Assembly (NCBI GenBank): GCA_021732005.1 | Contig: JAKFVT010000055.1 | Location: forward strand, 79,566 to 143,565 | DNA from: Mycobacterium sp. | Lineage (GTDB): Bacteria; Actinomycetota; Actinomycetes; Mycobacteriales; Mycobacteriaceae | Direction of reading: 5' to 3' | Length of the DNA stretch: 64,000 nucleotides | Part shown: one piece after another, positions 31,535 through 43,817 of the stretch | Layout of the letters: each line of letters opens with the position of its first letter | How positions within the stretch are numbered: the stretch's first letter is position 1 | Position numbers and translations under genes: made by a program | The notes under the pieces: generated by a model | Databases searched by the model: none | The model's input: the letters and a program-made list of their open reading frames with translations, nothing else | Told to the model about the DNA's origin: nothing

Positions 31535-32079
31535 CGCCGCTGCACCACCATCGCGGCCACCGCGGCCGACTCGTTGAACGCGATGTGCGCGAGCACCGGC
31601 GCCAGCACGCTCCCCGACCGTCTGGCGAGCCAGCCGAACACCCAACCGGCCACACCCGTCACCACCACGGTGCCCAGCACCGGGTCGCCGACCCGTCGGG
31701 CATCGGGGATGTGCCAGAGCCCGAAGGCCACCGCCTGCGCCAGCGGGCCGAACGTCGGCCCGAGCGCGCGCACGGCGACGGTCTGAAGCAGGCCCCGGAA
31801 CAGCATTTCTTCCGTCCACGCCGTGGCGACCGGAATCTCCAGCGCCAGCCAGCGGACGGGATCCGGCGGGATCCGGCGGTCGTTCATCCCGGTGCGTACC
31901 CGGGGCACTGCTGTCAGACCTGCGACACCCGTGGCCACCAGCCCGAAGGCCACCACGCCGAACCTCAGCCCCGACCACAGCCGGGGCGGCCGCAACCCCA
32001 ACGGCGCACCGACGGCCGCCGCCAACCCGGTGCTGACGATCGCACGCACGGCCGGCCCGCCGGAATCCTTGGTGATCAT
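31531..32079 (-). CDS. CPBP family intramembrane metalloprotease
   Basis: 182 aa; TAWTEEMLFRGLLQTVAVR...GLWHIPDA...HIAFNESAA (EExxxR and FxxxH-type motifs). Confidence 0.85.
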   Translation of the reverse strand: MITKDSGGPAVRAIVSTGLAAAVGAPLGLRPPRLWSGLRFGVVAFGLVATGVAGLTAVPRVRTGMNDRRIPPDPVRWLALEIPVATAWTEEMLFRGLLQTVAVRALGPTFGPLAQAVAFGLWHIPDARRVGDPVLGTVVVTGVAGWVFGWLARRSGSVLAPVLAHIAFNESAAVAAMVVQRR

Positions 32080-33860
32080 TGGAATTCGGGTCCGCCTGCC
32101 GCGATGAGCTTGTCGAGGGAACGCCGGACACGGTCGGTGTCGGCGTGTGTCCAGCCGTCGGGTGCGGCGACCGCGACCCAGCCGTCGAGCGGGCTGTCGC
32201 CATAGTTGTGACCGTGCCCGTTCGGCGCGGCCTGCGAGCTGGTGACGTTGCCCGCCATGTCGGCGCTCACCTGCCAGAACGTGACGATCGGGTACCACTG
32301 CATGGCGGGGCTGCGGTCGAAGCCCGGCGGCTCCCGCAGCCAGTCCGGCCGGGTGAACAGCAACCGAGGCGACCACCACACCACCGGGTCCGACGGGTGC
32401 TGCAGATACAGCACCCGGGTGCCCTTCCACGTCGGGGACGCCGCGATCCCGGCGATCTGCTCGGGCCCGGCGGCCTGCGCGAACCGCACGGTGCGCCCGC
32501 CGTCGTAGCGCGGCTGGTACTCCGGGCTGCCCGGATCGCGCCGCACGGTCAGCGCTTTCCACAAGACGCTGGCGTTGGGCGGTCCCACCCACAGCACCGA
32601 CGAGAAACCTTTGTCGACGACGTCGGGCAGGTATCCGAACGCGCCCTGACCGGCCAGTGACCCCAGGCTCTCGCCGTAGAGCATCAGCTTGGGCCGGCCG
32701 GCCTCCGGCCACTGCAGCCATCGGCGTTGAATGCCGTTGATCATCGCCCGGCCCGCCTCGACCGACTTGTCGCGGTCGGCCAGGAACGAGATCCAGCTCG
32801 GCAGGTAGGAGTACTGCATGGCGACCAGCGCGGTGTCGCCGTTGTACATCGACTCGATCGCCCGGGCCGCCACCGGGTCGACCCAGCCGGTGCCGGTGGT
32901 GGGGATGATGACCAGGATCTTGCGCTCAAAAGCCTTGGTGCGCTGCAACTCCGAGAGCAGGACGGCCACCCGGCCCTCGGTGGTGTCCGCCGTTTCCAGG
33001 CCGGCGTAGATCCGGATCGGTTCCTTGGCAGGCCGCCCGCTGAGCTCGGTGAGCTCGGCGGCATGCGGACCGGTGCCGACGAAGTTGCGGCCTTGGAATC
33101 CCAAGGTGCCCCACCCGGCGAATGACGCTGAGCTGCCTGATCTTTCGGGCTGGACAGGTTGTTCGACACCTGGGCGGGTGGTGTCGTTCTGCGGCTGGAA
33201 CACCGCACTGGCACCGGCGATGAAGCCGCGGTAGAGCACACCGTTGACGAGGGTGATGACCAGCACCACGACGATCGCGGTGCCGATGAACATCGCGACC
33301 TCGTCGTTGATGTGCCAACGCCGGATCATCAACCGTGCCAGGAACTTGATGGCGTCCTTGATCACCCGCGCGACACCGACGAACAGACCACCGGCGACCA
33401 GCGCGACGGCCAACGTGCGCAGGTAGATCAGCGTGGACGGACCTTCGATACCCATCACGGCGGCGATCTCGCGCTGCCAGGCGGCGGCCGGAACGAGCAT
33501 CAGCACGCTGGCACCGATCGACAGCACCACGGTCGCGGCCTTGAGGCGGAAGGCAACCCGCGCACTCGGCGGCCACCACGGCTGGTGGCCGAGGAAGAGC
33601 CGGCGAACGACCTTGCCGGCGAGCACCCCGATGCCGTACCCGATGGCGGCGTTGATCCCGCCGATCACGCCGGCCAGAACCCAGTCGCGCGGCACCAACG
33701 ACGGCGTCAGGGACAGGCAGAAGAACAGCGCGCCGACGGCCACCCCGACGAAGTCCAGCCGGACCAGGCTCCACGCCCACTCGACGAACGATTCCTTGCG
33801 GGCCGCCGACCTCGGTGGGGCCGGGGCCGCACCGGTAACGTCGTCGACCGCACTGGTCAT
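32076..33860 (-). CDS. Alpha/beta-hydrolase family membrane protein
   Basis: 594 aa; N-terminal TM region [40 protein letters not shown]; nucleophile [13 protein letters not shown]; 4-bp overlap with the CPBP gene. Confidence 0.85.
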   Translation of the reverse strand: MTSAVDDVTGAAPAPPRSAARKESFVEWAWSLVRLDFVGVAVGALFFCLSLTPSLVPRDWVLAGVIGGINAAIGYGIGVLAGKVVRRLFLGHQPWWPPSARVAFRLKAATVVLSIGASVLMLVPAAAWQREIAAVMGIEGPSTLIYLRTLAVALVAGGLFVGVARVIKDAIKFLARLMIRRWHINDEVAMFIGTAIVVVLVITLVNGVLYRGFIAGASAVFQPQNDTTRPGVEQPVQPERSGSSASFAGWGTLGFQGRNFVGTGPHAAELTELSGRPAKEPIRIYAGLETADTTEGRVAVLLSELQRTKAFERKILVIIPTTGTGWVDPVAARAIESMYNGDTALVAMQYSYLPSWISFLADRDKSVEAGRAMINGIQRRWLQWPEAGRPKLMLYGESLGSLAGQGAFGYLPDVVDKGFSSVLWVGPPNASVLWKALTVRRDPGSPEYQPRYDGGRTVRFAQAAGPEQIAGIAASPTWKGTRVLYLQHPSDPVVWWSPRLLFTRPDWLREPPGFDRSPAMQWYPIVTFWQVSADMAGNVTSSQAAPNGHGHNYGDSPLDGWVAVAAPDGWTHADTDRVRRSLDKLIAAGGPEFQ

Positions 33861-36151
33861 CCGAACAGCCCGGGCAGCACTTTCTCGGAGGTGGCGCGCA
33901 GCTCCGCCAGTGTCACGGTGAACAAGCCTTGCACTTCAACGGAATCCGAGCCGGGGTCCGACACCCCGATCCGGGTGACCGGTAGCCCGCGGGCCTCGCA
34001 CATCGACACGAAACGGCTCTCCTCGGTGCGCGGCACGGCGACCAGGGCGCGGCCGGCGGACTCGGAGAACAGTGCGACGAAAGGATCAGCAGCTTCGGGA
34101 AGCACGATGCGACAACCGGTTTCACCGGCGAGTGCCGCTTCGATGATCGCCTGGATGAGCCCGCCTTCACTCAGGTCGTGGGCTGCCGAGGCCAGGCCGT
34201 CGCGGGACGCGGCCGCCAGCACCTCGGCAAGCAGCTTCTCCCGATCCAGGTCCACCTTCGGCGGTACGCCGCCGAGGTGGTCGGCGGTGACCTGAGCCCA
34301 GATCGAGCCGTCGAACTCGTCGCGGGTGTCGCCCAGCAGGAGCAAAGTCTCCCCCGGCTCGTTGCCGAGCCCGGTGGGCAGCCGGCGCGTCACGTCGTCG
34401 AGGACGCCCAGCACACCCACCACCGGGGTCGGCAGGATGGGCGTCGCCCCGGTCTGGTTGTAGAAGCTGACGTTGCCGCCGGTGACCGGAATGCCAAGGG
34501 CTGCACAGCCATCCGCCAATCCGCGGACGGCCTGCGAGAACTGCCACATCACCCCGGGGTCTTCGGGCGAACCGAAGTTGAGGCAGTTGGTCACCGCGAT
34601 CGGCGTCGCCCCGGTGACGGCAACATTGCGGTAGGCCTCGGCCAGCGCCAGCTGCGCGCCGGTGTACGGATCGAGCTGGGTGTAACGCCCCGACGCGTCG
34701 GTGGACAGCGCGATGCCGCGGCCGGTGGTTTCGTCGATGCGCAGCACACCGCCGTCGGCGTGCTCGGCCAGCACGGTGTTACCGCGCACGTAGCGGTCGT
34801 ACTGCTCGGTGATGAACGCGCGGCTGCACAGATGCGGACTGCCAACCAGCGCAAGCACAGTCGCCCGCAGCTCGTCGCCGGTCCGCGGCCGGGGCAACTT
34901 GGCCGACGTGTCGGCGATCAGCGCGTCCTGGCTGTCGGGCCGTTGCACCGGCCGCTCGTAGACCGGACCCTCGTGGGCCACGGTCCGCGGCGGCACGTCG
35001 ACGACAGTCTCGCCCTGCCAGGTGATCTGCAAGCGGTCGCCGTCGGTGACCTCACCGATGACGGTGGCCAGCACATCCCATTTGCGGCACACCGCCAGGA
35101 ACGCGTCGACGTTCTCCGGGGTGACCACCGCGCACATGCGTTCCTGCGACTCGCTGGACAGCACCTCGGCCGGGGTCATGTCCTTGGCCCGCAACGGCAC
35201 CCGGTCCAGCTCGATGCGCATACCGCCGTCACCGGCGGACGCGAGTTCGGATGTCGCACAGGACAATCCGGCGCCGCCGAGGTCCTGGATCCCGACCACC
35301 AGACCGGCGGCGTACAGCTCCAGGCAGCATTCGATGAGCACCTTCTCGGTGAAGGGGTCACCCACCTGAACGCTCGGCAGCTTCTTGCGGCCCGCGCCGG
35401 ATTCGTCGCCGGAGAACGTGTCCGACGCCAGCACCGACACCCCGCCGATGCCGTCGAGACCGGTGCGCGCGCCGAACAGGATGATCTTGTTGCCGGTGCC
35501 GGAGGCGAACGCCAGGTGCAGGTCCTCCTTGCGCAGCACGCCCACGCACAGCGCGTTGACCAGAGGATTGCCGGCGTAGGAGGCGTCGAACACCGTCTCA
35601 CCGCCGATGTTCGGCAGGCCCAGCGAGTTGCCGTAGCCGCCGACGCCGCGGACCACACCGTCGAGCACCCGGCGGGTGTCGGGGGCATCGGCCGCACCGA
35701 AGCGCAGCTGGTCCATGACCGCCACCGGGCGCGCGCCCATGGCCATGATGTCGCGCACGATGCCGCCGACACCGGTGGCCGCGCCCTGGTAGGGCTCGAC
35801 GTAGGACGGGTGGTTGTGCGACTCGACCTTGAACGTCACCGCCCAGCCGTCGCCGATGTCCACCACGCCGGCGTTCTCGCCGATACCGGCCAGCATCGAC
35901 TGCCGCATGGCCTCCGTGGTGGTCTCACCGAAGTAGCGCAGGTGCACCTTGGAGGACTTGTACGAGCAGTGTTCGCTCCACATCACCGAGTACATGGCGA
36001 GCTCGGCGTCGGTGGGCCTGCGGCCGAGGATGTCCCGGATCCGCTGATATTCGTCGTCTTTGAGGCCGAGTTCGCGATACGGCTGCGGGTGCTCGGGGGT
36101 GGTTGACGCGTGGTCGACGGTGTCGACTGCTCCAGAGAGCCCAGATGTCAC
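33857..36151 (-). CDS. purL: Phosphoribosylformylglycinamidine synthase subunit PurL
   Basis: GTG start chosen; [43 protein letters not shown]. Confidence 0.97.
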   Translation of the reverse strand: MTSGLSGAVDTVDHASTTPEHPQPYRELGLKDDEYQRIRDILGRRPTDAELAMYSVMWSEHCSYKSSKVHLRYFGETTTEAMRQSMLAGIGENAGVVDIGDGWAVTFKVESHNHPSYVEPYQGAATGVGGIVRDIMAMGARPVAVMDQLRFGAADAPDTRRVLDGVVRGVGGYGNSLGLPNIGGETVFDASYAGNPLVNALCVGVLRKEDLHLAFASGTGNKIILFGARTGLDGIGGVSVLASDTFSGDESGAGRKKLPSVQVGDPFTEKVLIECCLELYAAGLVVGIQDLGGAGLSCATSELASAGDGGMRIELDRVPLRAKDMTPAEVLSSESQERMCAVVTPENVDAFLAVCRKWDVLATVIGEVTDGDRLQITWQGETVVDVPPRTVAHEGPVYERPVQRPDSQDALIADTSAKLPRPRTGDELRATVLALVGSPHLCSRAFITEQYDRYVRGNTVLAEHADGGVLRIDETTGRGIALSTDASGRYTQLDPYTGAQLALAEAYRNVAVTGATPIAVTNCLNFGSPEDPGVMWQFSQAVRGLADGCAALGIPVTGGNVSFYNQTGATPILPTPVVGVLGVLDDVTRRLPTGLGNEPGETLLLLGDTRDEFDGSIWAQVTADHLGGVPPKVDLDREKLLAEVLAAASRDGLASAAHDLSEGGLIQAIIEAALAGETGCRIVLPEAADPFVALFSESAGRALVAVPRTEESRFVSMCEARGLPVTRIGVSDPGSDSVEVQGLFTVTLAELRATSEKVLPGLFG

Positions 36152-36161
36152 GCCAGACAGT

Positions 36162-37391
36162 CTAGTGGCGCAGCTGCGCGGCGCCGTGTCGTCGCGCCTG
36201 GGAGCGGGCGAAGGCGTGTGCGACGCCCCCGGCGGACAGTCCGTGAACCACCACACTGCTCAACACCACCAGCACCATGATCAACAGCACTTGCTTCTCG
36301 ATGCCGCCTTCGAGCACGTTGAACGCCAGCAGTCCGAAGACTATCGAGGTGGTCCCCCGGGGTCCCAGCCAGCCGACCAGCAGCCGTTCGCGCCAGTCCA
36401 TCCTCGATCCGAGCAGCGCGAGCATCACCGGGATGAGCCGGACGACGGTCACGGCGACGACCGTGTAGCCGACGATGCCCCACGTGACACCGCCCGACAT
36501 CAGCGCGATCACGCCGATGCCGGCCACCACGAACCACATGAACGCGGTGAGCAGCACGGCCACGTCGTCGATGAGCTCCAGTTCGCGGTGCTTCTCTCGG
36601 GCCTCCCGCACATAGTTCAGCGCCATCCCGCACAGGAACGCCGACACGAACCCGTTGCCGCCCAGCCCCACACTCAGCGAGTAGGACAGCAGCGGTGCGG
36701 CCACGTAGATGATCCGCTTGGACTGCTCGGTCATCAGGTTGCGGCGGTCGGCGGCGTTGGCCAGCCTGCCGAGTAGCCATCCGACCGCCGGGCCGACGAG
36801 CAGGGCGATGCCGATCTCGGGAAGCGCCTCGGCGAGCGCGTCCATCGGCGGCTCTTCGTCGTCGGGACCCGACGCCAAAGCCAGCGCGAAGACCAGCACC
36901 GGCGCGATGATTCCGTCTTTGTAGCCCGCCTCGACGTTGAGCAGGTCGCGCACCCGCTCGGGAATGCGTGCGTCGCGCAAAATCCGGGACGCGGGCGCGA
37001 AGTCGGTCGGCACCACGATGCAGGCCAGCACGAGAAGCACCGGCCAGGTGGCCCCGGGCAGCAGCAACCAGCCCAGGACGAAGGCCAACCCGATGCTGAG
37101 GGGAAGCGCGACACCCAGCAACCGCAACGCTGACTTCGGGTCGCGGCCCAACAGTCCGCCGCGCACGTCGGTGGCGTCGACGAACACCAGCACCGCCAGG
37201 ATCAGCTCCGCCAGATGCTGGGCGACCTGGGAGTTCAGCGTGTCGGCGACCGCGTGGTAGGTGCCGTACTCGATACCCGCCCCGACGACCACCAGAAGGA
37301 TCGGCGCGGTGATCCGGCCCCGCTGCATCGGGCGGGCCAACAAGGCCCAGACCGCCAGCACCAGCGAGAGCGCGATCAGCGACTGCACCAC
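36162..37391 (-). CDS. Cation:proton antiporter
   Basis: About 409 aa multi-[62 protein letters not shown]. Confidence 0.87.
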   Translation of the reverse strand: MVQSLIALSLVLAVWALLARPMQRGRITAPILLVVVGAGIEYGTYHAVADTLNSQVAQHLAELILAVLVFVDATDVRGGLLGRDPKSALRLLGVALPLSIGLAFVLGWLLLPGATWPVLLVLACIVVPTDFAPASRILRDARIPERVRDLLNVEAGYKDGIIAPVLVFALALASGPDDEEPPMDALAEALPEIGIALLVGPAVGWLLGRLANAADRRNLMTEQSKRIIYVAAPLLSYSLSVGLGGNGFVSAFLCGMALNYVREAREKHRELELIDDVAVLLTAFMWFVVAGIGVIALMSGGVTWGIVGYTVVAVTVVRLIPVMLALLGSRMDWRERLLVGWLGPRGTTSIVFGLLAFNVLEGGIEKQVLLIMVLVVLSSVVVHGLSAGGVAHAFARSQARRHGAAQLRH

Positions 37392-37535
37392 AGCAACGCA
37401 TCTTTCCGCAGACACCCGGGCTGCGCTCGCCGGGGGCGACCCCCATGACCTCACGGGTAATTGAGCGGCCGCACCGACGGCGACACGCTGGCGGTGACGC
37501 GCTCGACACGGAGCGCCCGACGCAGGAGGCCGACC

Positions 37536-37928
37536 ATGACCGATATCCAGACCACCCCGAAGTTCAGCGCGCAAATGTGGGCCGCGTTCTGGGCCGCGCC
37601 CGAGTTGTCGGCCGGCCAGGACATCCTCGCCGACGACATCGTCGGGTACTGGCCCGGACAGCAGGAACCGGTTCGGGGCCTCGACGGCTATGCGCAGAAG
37701 ATCACCGATCTACTGACGGCCTACCCCGACCTGCGGCTCGAATTGGTGGACAGCGCAACGGTTCCCGGCGAATCAGCGAACGAGGAGCTGGTGTTCCTGC
37801 ATTACGTCGGGACCGGGACAGGTCCACGCGGGCCGTTCCGCATCCGTGGAATCGACCGCGTTCGCACCCGTGACGGCATCGTGGTGGAGAACGTCATCCG
37901 CTACGACCCGGCCGAGCTGCCCGGCTGA
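37536..37928 (+). CDS. NTF2/SnoaL-like protein
   Basis: 130 aa; DDIVGYWPGQQEPVRGLDGYAQKITDLLTAYPDLRLELVDSATV...RIRGIDRVRTRDGIVVENVIRYDPAEL. Confidence 0.72.
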   Translation: MTDIQTTPKFSAQMWAAFWAAPELSAGQDILADDIVGYWPGQQEPVRGLDGYAQKITDLLTAYPDLRLELVDSATVPGESANEELVFLHYVGTGTGPRGPFRIRGIDRVRTRDGIVVENVIRYDPAELPG

Positions 37929-37934
37929 GCGCAG

Positions 37935-39206
37935 CTACTGCGGCGCCAGAAACGCCTGCAGCGCAGCGGCATACGCGATGATGTCAGCCGCACCCATCAG
38001 TTCGCGGGCCGAGTGCATGGCCAGCTGGGCCGCCCCGACGTCGACGGTGGGGATGCCGGTGCGCGCCGACGTCATGGGCCCGATCGTGGAGCCGCACGGC
38101 AGGTCGGCACGGTGTTCGTAGCGCTGCAGCGGCACGCCCGCCTGCCGGCAGGCCAGTTCGAACGCGGCCGCGGTCCGGCCGTCGGTGGCGTAGCGCAGGT
38201 TCGGTTGCACCTTGAGCACCGGGCCGCCGTCGACGGCGATCAGGTGCCCGGGTTCGTGGCGGTCGGGGTAGTTGGGATGCGTGGCGTGTGCCATGTCGCC
38301 GGAGGCCACCATCGACGCGGTGAGCCGGCGCAGGAAGTCCTCACGGTCGCCACCGGCGGCCAGCACGATGCGCTCCAGCGTGGTCAGCAGCAAATCGGAC
38401 TGGGCGCCGTGATCCGACGTCGAGCCGACCTCTTCGTGGTCGAACAGTGCCAGCACCGGCAGATAACCCTGCGGCTCGGCGGCCAGGAACGCTTCCAGCC
38501 CGGCGTAGCAGGTGCCCTGGTTGTCCAGCCTGGGTGCGCTGACGAACTCGCCATCCACACCGATGAGCGCCGACGGGGTCAGGTCGTGGGTCATCAGGTC
38601 GGCCGACAACAGATCGGCCGGGTTCACCCCGGCGTGCTCGGCGACGTAGGAGAGGAACGACCGTGGCGTGTCCCCCAGCCCCCAGACCGCATTCACGTGG
38701 CGTTGCGGATCGAGTTTCACCGCCGCGCGGTCTTCGGCGAGATGGATGGCCAGCTGCGGCACTCGCAGGATCGGGGTGTCGATGCGCACCAGCCGGTGCG
38801 ACACCCCGCCGTCGGCGCCGCGATCACGTATCGAGATCCGCCCACTGATCCCGAGGTCGCGGTCCAGCCAGGAGTTGAGCCACGCCCCGCCGTACGGTTC
38901 GAGCGCGACCACCTGCCAGCCGGCCACCACCCGGTCCGGATGCTGTTTGACGCGCAGGTTCGGGCTGTCGGTGTGGCCGCCGACGATGCGGAACGGCAGG
39001 CTGGGGTCCGTGCTCTCCCAGGCGACCAGAGAGCCGGCTCGCACGGTGAAGAACCGGCCGCCCCGGTCGGGCCATCGATCGGTTTCGGCCAGTTCGGTGT
39101 AGCCCGCGTCGCGTAGCCGCTGCGCCACGGTCTCGCAGACGTGGAACGGCGACGGCGACGCGTCGATGAATTCGCACAATCCCCGCGCGCTGGCAGCTGT
39201 GGACAT
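37935..39206 (-). CDS. M18 family aminopeptidase
   Basis: [23 protein letters not shown]...[18 protein letters not shown]...[20 protein letters not shown]. Confidence 0.94.
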   Translation of the reverse strand: MSTAASARGLCEFIDASPSPFHVCETVAQRLRDAGYTELAETDRWPDRGGRFFTVRAGSLVAWESTDPSLPFRIVGGHTDSPNLRVKQHPDRVVAGWQVVALEPYGGAWLNSWLDRDLGISGRISIRDRGADGGVSHRLVRIDTPILRVPQLAIHLAEDRAAVKLDPQRHVNAVWGLGDTPRSFLSYVAEHAGVNPADLLSADLMTHDLTPSALIGVDGEFVSAPRLDNQGTCYAGLEAFLAAEPQGYLPVLALFDHEEVGSTSDHGAQSDLLLTTLERIVLAAGGDREDFLRRLTASMVASGDMAHATHPNYPDRHEPGHLIAVDGGPVLKVQPNLRYATDGRTAAAFELACRQAGVPLQRYEHRADLPCGSTIGPMTSARTGIPTVDVGAAQLAMHSARELMGAADIIAYAAALQAFLAPQ

Positions 39207-39248
39207 GATCACCATCATCGCCGACGTCATTTTCGTTAGGGTCAGACG

Positions 39249-40271
39249 GTGCCCACCCCGCTACCGCAACCGGTACTGGCTCCCCTGACACCTGCCGCCA
39301 TCTTCTTGGTGGCCACGATCGACGACGGCGGCGAGGCCGCGGTGCACGACGCGCTGCCCGACCTCGCCGGGCTGGTCCGGGCGATCGGCTTTCGCGACCC
39401 GTCCAAGCACCTCTCGATGGTGACGTCGATCGGCTCGCAGGCGTGGGATCGCCTGTTCTCCGGACCCCGCCCGAAGGATCTGCACCCGTTCGTCGAGCTG
39501 CACGGCTCCCGCCACCACGCCCCGTCCACTCCGGGTGACTTGTTGTTCCATATCCGCGCCGAGGTGCTCGACGTGTGCTTCGAGCTGGCCGGCCGGGTCG
39601 CCAAGGCGATGGCGGGGGCGATCACTATCGTCGACGAGGTGCACGGCTTCAAGTTCTTCGACAACCGCGATCTGCTCGGCTTCGTCGACGGCACGGAGAA
39701 CCCGGATGGTCCAATTGCGGTGAGCGCCAGCCAAATCGGGGACGAGAACCCGGATTTCGCCGGCGGCTGTTATGTGCACGTGCAGAAGTACCTGCATGAC
39801 ATGACGTCGTGGGAGGCGCTGTCGGTGACCGAACAGGAACGCGTCATCGGCCGTTCCAAACTCGAGGACATCGAGATGGCCGACGACGTGAAGCCGGCCA
39901 ACTCCCACATCGCGCTCAACGTCATCGAGGACGCCGACGGCAACGAGCTCAAGATCCTGCGGCACAACATGCCGTTCGGGGAGATCGGCAAAGACGAGTT
40001 CGGCACGTTTTACATCGGCTACTCGCGTTCCCCGGCCGTCACGGAGAAGATGTTGGAGAACATGTTCATGGGGGACCCGCCCGGGAACACCGACCGGATT
40101 CTGGATTTCTCCACCGCCGTCACCGGCACTCTGTTCTTCACTCCCATCACCGATTTCCTCAACGATCCGCCGCCGATGCCGGGCTTCGGCGACGTCGACG
40201 CAGCTCCCCCGGCATCCGCCCCCACTTCCGACGGCTCATTGGCGATCGGCAGCCTGAAAGGACAGTCCTGA
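39249..40271 (+). CDS. DyP-type peroxidase with encapsulin targeting peptide
   Basis: 340 aa; [11 protein letters not shown] (GxxDG motif); C-terminal [14 protein letters not shown] cargo-loading tail. Confidence 0.95.
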   Translation: MPTPLPQPVLAPLTPAAIFLVATIDDGGEAAVHDALPDLAGLVRAIGFRDPSKHLSMVTSIGSQAWDRLFSGPRPKDLHPFVELHGSRHHAPSTPGDLLFHIRAEVLDVCFELAGRVAKAMAGAITIVDEVHGFKFFDNRDLLGFVDGTENPDGPIAVSASQIGDENPDFAGGCYVHVQKYLHDMTSWEALSVTEQERVIGRSKLEDIEMADDVKPANSHIALNVIEDADGNELKILRHNMPFGEIGKDEFGTFYIGYSRSPAVTEKMLENMFMGDPPGNTDRILDFSTAVTGTLFFTPITDFLNDPPPMPGFGDVDAAPPASAPTSDGSLAIGSLKGQS

Positions 40272-41068
40272 TGAACAACCTCTACCGCGAGCTCGCTCCG
40301 ATCACCGAATCGGCTTGGAGCGAAATCGAATTGGAGGCCAGCCGGACGTTCAAGCGGCATATCGCCGGCCGTCGCGTCGTCGACGTCAGCGAGCCGGGCG
40401 GTCCGGTGACGGCCGGGGTGAGCACCGGTCATCTACGCGACGTCGCGGCGCCGGCCGACGGCGTGCTGGCGCACCTCCGGGAATCCAAGCCGTTGGTTCG
40501 GCTGCGGGTGCCGTTCACGGTGTCGCGCACCGCAATCGACGACGTGGAGCGCGGCGCGCAGGACTCGGACTGGGATCCGGTCAAGGCCGCGGCCAAGAAG
40601 CTGGCGTTCATCGAGGACCGCGCGATCTTCGAGGGGTACGCCGACGCGTCGATCGACGGCATCCGGATGTGCAGCTCCAACCCGGCGCTGGCACTGCCGG
40701 AGGATGCCCGCGAGTACCCCGACGTCTTCGCCCAAGCCCTGTCGGAGCTGCGGCTGGCCGGTGTCGACGGTCCCTACTCGGTGCTGCTGTCCGCCGACGC
40801 CTACACCAAGGTCAGCGAGACCACCGAGCACGGCTATCCGATCCGCGAGCACCTCAACCGGCTGGTGGACGGCGAGATCATCTGGGCGCCCGCGATCGAC
40901 GGCGCGTTCCTGCTGAGCACCCGCGGCGGCGACTTCGACCTGCAGCTGGGCACCGACGTCGCGATCGGCTACCTGAGCCATGACGCGGAAACGGTGCAGC
41001 TGTACCTGGAGGAGACGCTGACGTTCCTGTGTTACACCGCCGAGGCGTCGGTCGCGCTGACCACCTAG
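40271..41068 (+). CDS. Encapsulin shell protein (Cfp29/linocin type)
   Basis: 265 aa; [39 protein letters not shown]...; follows DyP directly. Confidence 0.95.
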   Translation: MNNLYRELAPITESAWSEIELEASRTFKRHIAGRRVVDVSEPGGPVTAGVSTGHLRDVAAPADGVLAHLRESKPLVRLRVPFTVSRTAIDDVERGAQDSDWDPVKAAAKKLAFIEDRAIFEGYADASIDGIRMCSSNPALALPEDAREYPDVFAQALSELRLAGVDGPYSVLLSADAYTKVSETTEHGYPIREHLNRLVDGEIIWAPAIDGAFLLSTRGGDFDLQLGTDVAIGYLSHDAETVQLYLEETLTFLCYTAEASVALTT

Positions 41069-41079
41069 CCAGCCCCTCG

Positions 41080-41130
41080 CGATTTCGGCGCGTTTTCGTT
41101 CGCTCAGCGGCGGTTTGCGCGCCGAAATCG
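41080..41130. repeat. Palindromic element (terminator-like) between convergent encapsulin and purQ genes
   Basis: CGATTTCGGCGCG ... CGCGCCGAAATCG, perfect 13-bp arms, 25-nt loop. Confidence 0.75.
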
Positions 41131-41133
41131 CTA

Positions 41134-41808
41134 TCAGGCGGCGAGTACCGCGTCCAGCGCGGAGTAGAAGATGCCGAGCCCGTCGTCGGACGGGCCGGTC
41201 AGCGCTTCGGTGGCGTGTTCGGGGTGGGGCATCAGCCCGACCACCCGGCCGTTGGCGGAGCTGATCCCGGCGATGTCGCGCATCGAGCCGTTGAGGTTCT
41301 CGGCGTAGCGGAACACCACCCGGCCTTCGCCTTCGAGTTCGTCGAGCACGGCCTCGCTGGCGACGTAGCGGCCCTCGCCGGACTTCAGCGGCACCAGCAG
41401 TTCGGCGCCGGATTCGTACCGCGACGTCCATGCGCTGGTGATCGAATCCACCCGCAACCAGACATCACGACAGATGAAGTGCAGCCCGGCGTTGCGGGTC
41501 AGCGCGCCCGGCAGCAGTCCGGCCTCGCAGAGCACCTGGAAGCCGTTGCAGATGCCGAGCACCGGCAGGCCGGCCTTGGCGGCGGTGATCACCTCGCCCA
41601 TCACCGGCGCGAACTTCGCGATCGCACCGCAGCGCAGGTAGTCGCCGTAGGAGAAGCCGCCCGGCACCACCACGGCGTCGACGCCCTTGAGGTCGGCGTC
41701 GCCGTGCCAGAGGTTGACCGCCTCGGCGCCGGCGAGCCGTACCGCGCGGGCCGCGTCGACGTCGTCGAGCGTGCCGGGGAAGGTGATGACCCCGATCCGG
41801 GCGCTCAC
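41134..41808 (-). CDS. purQ: Phosphoribosylformylglycinamidine synthase subunit PurQ
   Basis: 224 aa; [46 protein letters not shown]. Confidence 0.97.
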   Translation of the reverse strand: MSARIGVITFPGTLDDVDAARAVRLAGAEAVNLWHGDADLKGVDAVVVPGGFSYGDYLRCGAIAKFAPVMGEVITAAKAGLPVLGICNGFQVLCEAGLLPGALTRNAGLHFICRDVWLRVDSITSAWTSRYESGAELLVPLKSGEGRYVASEAVLDELEGEGRVVFRYAENLNGSMRDIAGISSANGRVVGLMPHPEHATEALTGPSDDGLGIFYSALDAVLAA

Positions 41809-42044
41809 CCTTGTTCCCGGGTGACCGACCAGTCCTCGATGACCGTGTTCGCCAGAAGCGATTCGGCGATCTCCGCTAGCGCCGAGTCGCTGATCGAATC
41901 GTCGACCTCGAGCTCGAATCGCTTGCCCTGCCGGACATCCGAGATGCCGGTGTGTCCCAGACGGCCCAGTGCACCGACGATCGCCTGACCTTGCGGGTCG
42001 AGGATCTCGGCTTTGGGCATCACGTTGACCACTACTCGGGCCAC
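41805..42044 (-). CDS. purS: Phosphoribosylformylglycinamidine synthase subunit PurS
   Basis: 79 aa; [42 protein letters not shown]. Confidence 0.96.
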   Translation of the reverse strand: MARVVVNVMPKAEILDPQGQAIVGALGRLGHTGISDVRQGKRFELEVDDSISDSALAEIAESLLANTVIEDWSVTREQG

Positions 42045-42098
42045 AGGCGCTCCTGCTGACGTCGGGGAATGTTGCGGTGTAACTCTACCGGCGGCTCA

Positions 42099-42749
42099 TC
42101 AGCAGGACCCGATGTAGGCGGTGCAGAGCGGCGCGCCGAGGGCGTCGAGCAGGTTGTCGTCGCTGGCCATCGGCCATGGGGTCTGCGGCGGTGCGGTTGA
42201 CCACATCGCCAGCTCGGTCACGGTGCTGTTGGCCGGATTGGCCACCACGTACTGGCGCAGGATCACCGGACCGCTGATCACCGCGGCCATCCGGTCGGGC
42301 TCGTTGACGGTCAGTGACGGCGACGCCGTCGGGTTTGTGCGCTGGCAGGACCGCAGTGCGGCCACCGCGGCGTGGAAGACGTCCTGCGCCAGCTGACCGC
42401 CCCGCCAGGTCTCTCCTCGCCAATGCATCACCTGTGCCTGCAGCTGCCACTGGCCGTCGGGGTTGACGACGGTGGCGCGTTCGGCGACGGCGTAGGCGCG
42501 TGGATCCTGCGCCACCGGCGGGGTGCCGCACAGCTCCTCGAACCGGAACCGGGGTGCGACGGCGGTGACCGCCACCCCGGCCAGCCGGGGCCAGGCGTAC
42601 CGGGCGTTCAGCGGTATCGCCCAGGGGGCCACCCACGCCGCGTCCGGAATGCGGTCGCAGTTGGGCGGGCAGGTGTCCGGGTCGGCGGCAGCGTGCGGCG
42701 GTACGGCGAGCCCGCAGGCCACCAGCATCACCGCGATGACCAACCGCAT
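42099..42749 (-). CDS. Secreted hypothetical protein
   Basis: 216 aa; signal peptide MRLVIAVMLVACGLAVPPHAAA; DPDTCPPNCDRIPDAAWV; conserved-looking Cys pairs. Confidence 0.65.
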   Translation of the reverse strand: MRLVIAVMLVACGLAVPPHAAADPDTCPPNCDRIPDAAWVAPWAIPLNARYAWPRLAGVAVTAVAPRFRFEELCGTPPVAQDPRAYAVAERATVVNPDGQWQLQAQVMHWRGETWRGGQLAQDVFHAAVAALRSCQRTNPTASPSLTVNEPDRMAAVISGPVILRQYVVANPANSTVTELAMWSTAPPQTPWPMASDDNLLDALGAPLCTAYIGSC

Positions 42750-42786
42750 GTATTCGACGCCTTCCAGTGCGCGCACAATCGTAAGC

Positions 42787-43425
42787 ATGGAGCTGACGCA
42801 TTTCGGGCATTCATGTCTTCTCGCCGAGTTCGACGGCGCCACCTTGCTGTTCGATCCGGGTAATTTCTCGCACGGCTTCGAGGGTGTGACCGGTCTGTCG
42901 GCCATCCTGATCACCCACCAGCATCCCGACCATGCCGACCGCGAACGGCTGCCGGCGCTGGTGGAGGCCAACCCGAACGCGGTGCTCTACGCCGATCCGG
43001 CCACCGCGGCCGAGCTCGGCGAACCCTGGCGCGCCGTACAGGTCGGCGACGAGCTGAACGTGGCCGGGCTGACCATCCGCGGGGTGGGCGGGCGCCACGC
43101 CGTCATCCATCCGGAGATTCCGGTCATCGACAACATCTCGTATCTGGTCGGCGACGCCGAGCACCCGGCCCGGCTCATGCACCCCGGTGACGCGCTGTTC
43201 GTCCCCGGCGAGCCGGTGGATGTGCTGGCCGCCCCGGCGGCCGCGCCCTGGATGAAGATCTCCGAGGCGGTGGACTATCTGCGGGCGGTCGCGCCGGAGC
43301 ACGCGGTCCCGATCCATCAGGGGGTAGTGGCCCCGGAGGCGCGCGGCATCTACTACGGTCGGCTCACCGAGATGACCGATACGGATTTCCGGGTGCTTCC
43401 GGAAGAGAGTTCGTTCCGGTTCTGA
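42787..43425 (+). CDS. MBL fold metallo-hydrolase
   Basis: 212 aa; MELTHFGHSCLLAEFDGATLLFDPG...ILITHQHPDHAD. Confidence 0.93.
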   Translation: MELTHFGHSCLLAEFDGATLLFDPGNFSHGFEGVTGLSAILITHQHPDHADRERLPALVEANPNAVLYADPATAAELGEPWRAVQVGDELNVAGLTIRGVGGRHAVIHPEIPVIDNISYLVGDAEHPARLMHPGDALFVPGEPVDVLAAPAAAPWMKISEAVDYLRAVAPEHAVPIHQGVVAPEARGIYYGRLTEMTDTDFRVLPEESSFRF

Positions 43426-43458
43426 GCGCACAAGGCGGACAGGCGAATTGATCAACTG

Positions 43459-43800
43459 ATGTTCGACAACTGGCGGGTGCGCCGGCACGGACAACGCTGT
43501 CAGGCGACCGTCGTGCACGCGCAGCAGGCCGCCAAGATCGCGACCAACGACTACCGCAAGTACCAATTCGTCGTCGACGTTCACCCTCCGGGCGCCGACC
43601 CGGTCCGCCTCGAGATCACCGAGACGTTCACCGTCGGCGGATTGAAACCCGCGGTGGGCGACATCGTGGGGGTGCGATGGGACGCCACTTCGAACCGTGC
43701 CGTCTTCGACCTCGACGGTGACCCCCGCTACGACATCAAGGCGCTTCGCGCACAGCAAGACGCGCGGCGCCAGAACCTACTCGACCAGCCGCCGGATTAG
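43459..43800 (+). CDS. Hypothetical protein
   Basis: 113 aa ORF in a gap between two + strand genes; VVDVHPPGADPVRLEITETFTVGGLKPAVGDIVGVRWDATSNRAVFDLDGDPRYD. Confidence 0.65.
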   Translation: MFDNWRVRRHGQRCQATVVHAQQAAKIATNDYRKYQFVVDVHPPGADPVRLEITETFTVGGLKPAVGDIVGVRWDATSNRAVFDLDGDPRYDIKALRAQQDARRQNLLDQPPD

Positions 43801-43817
43801 AGACACAGGAGATATTC

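Noticed and set aside
34178-36106. 642-aa + strand ORF over purL
   Set aside because: Antisense shadow of the unambiguous PurL coding frame.
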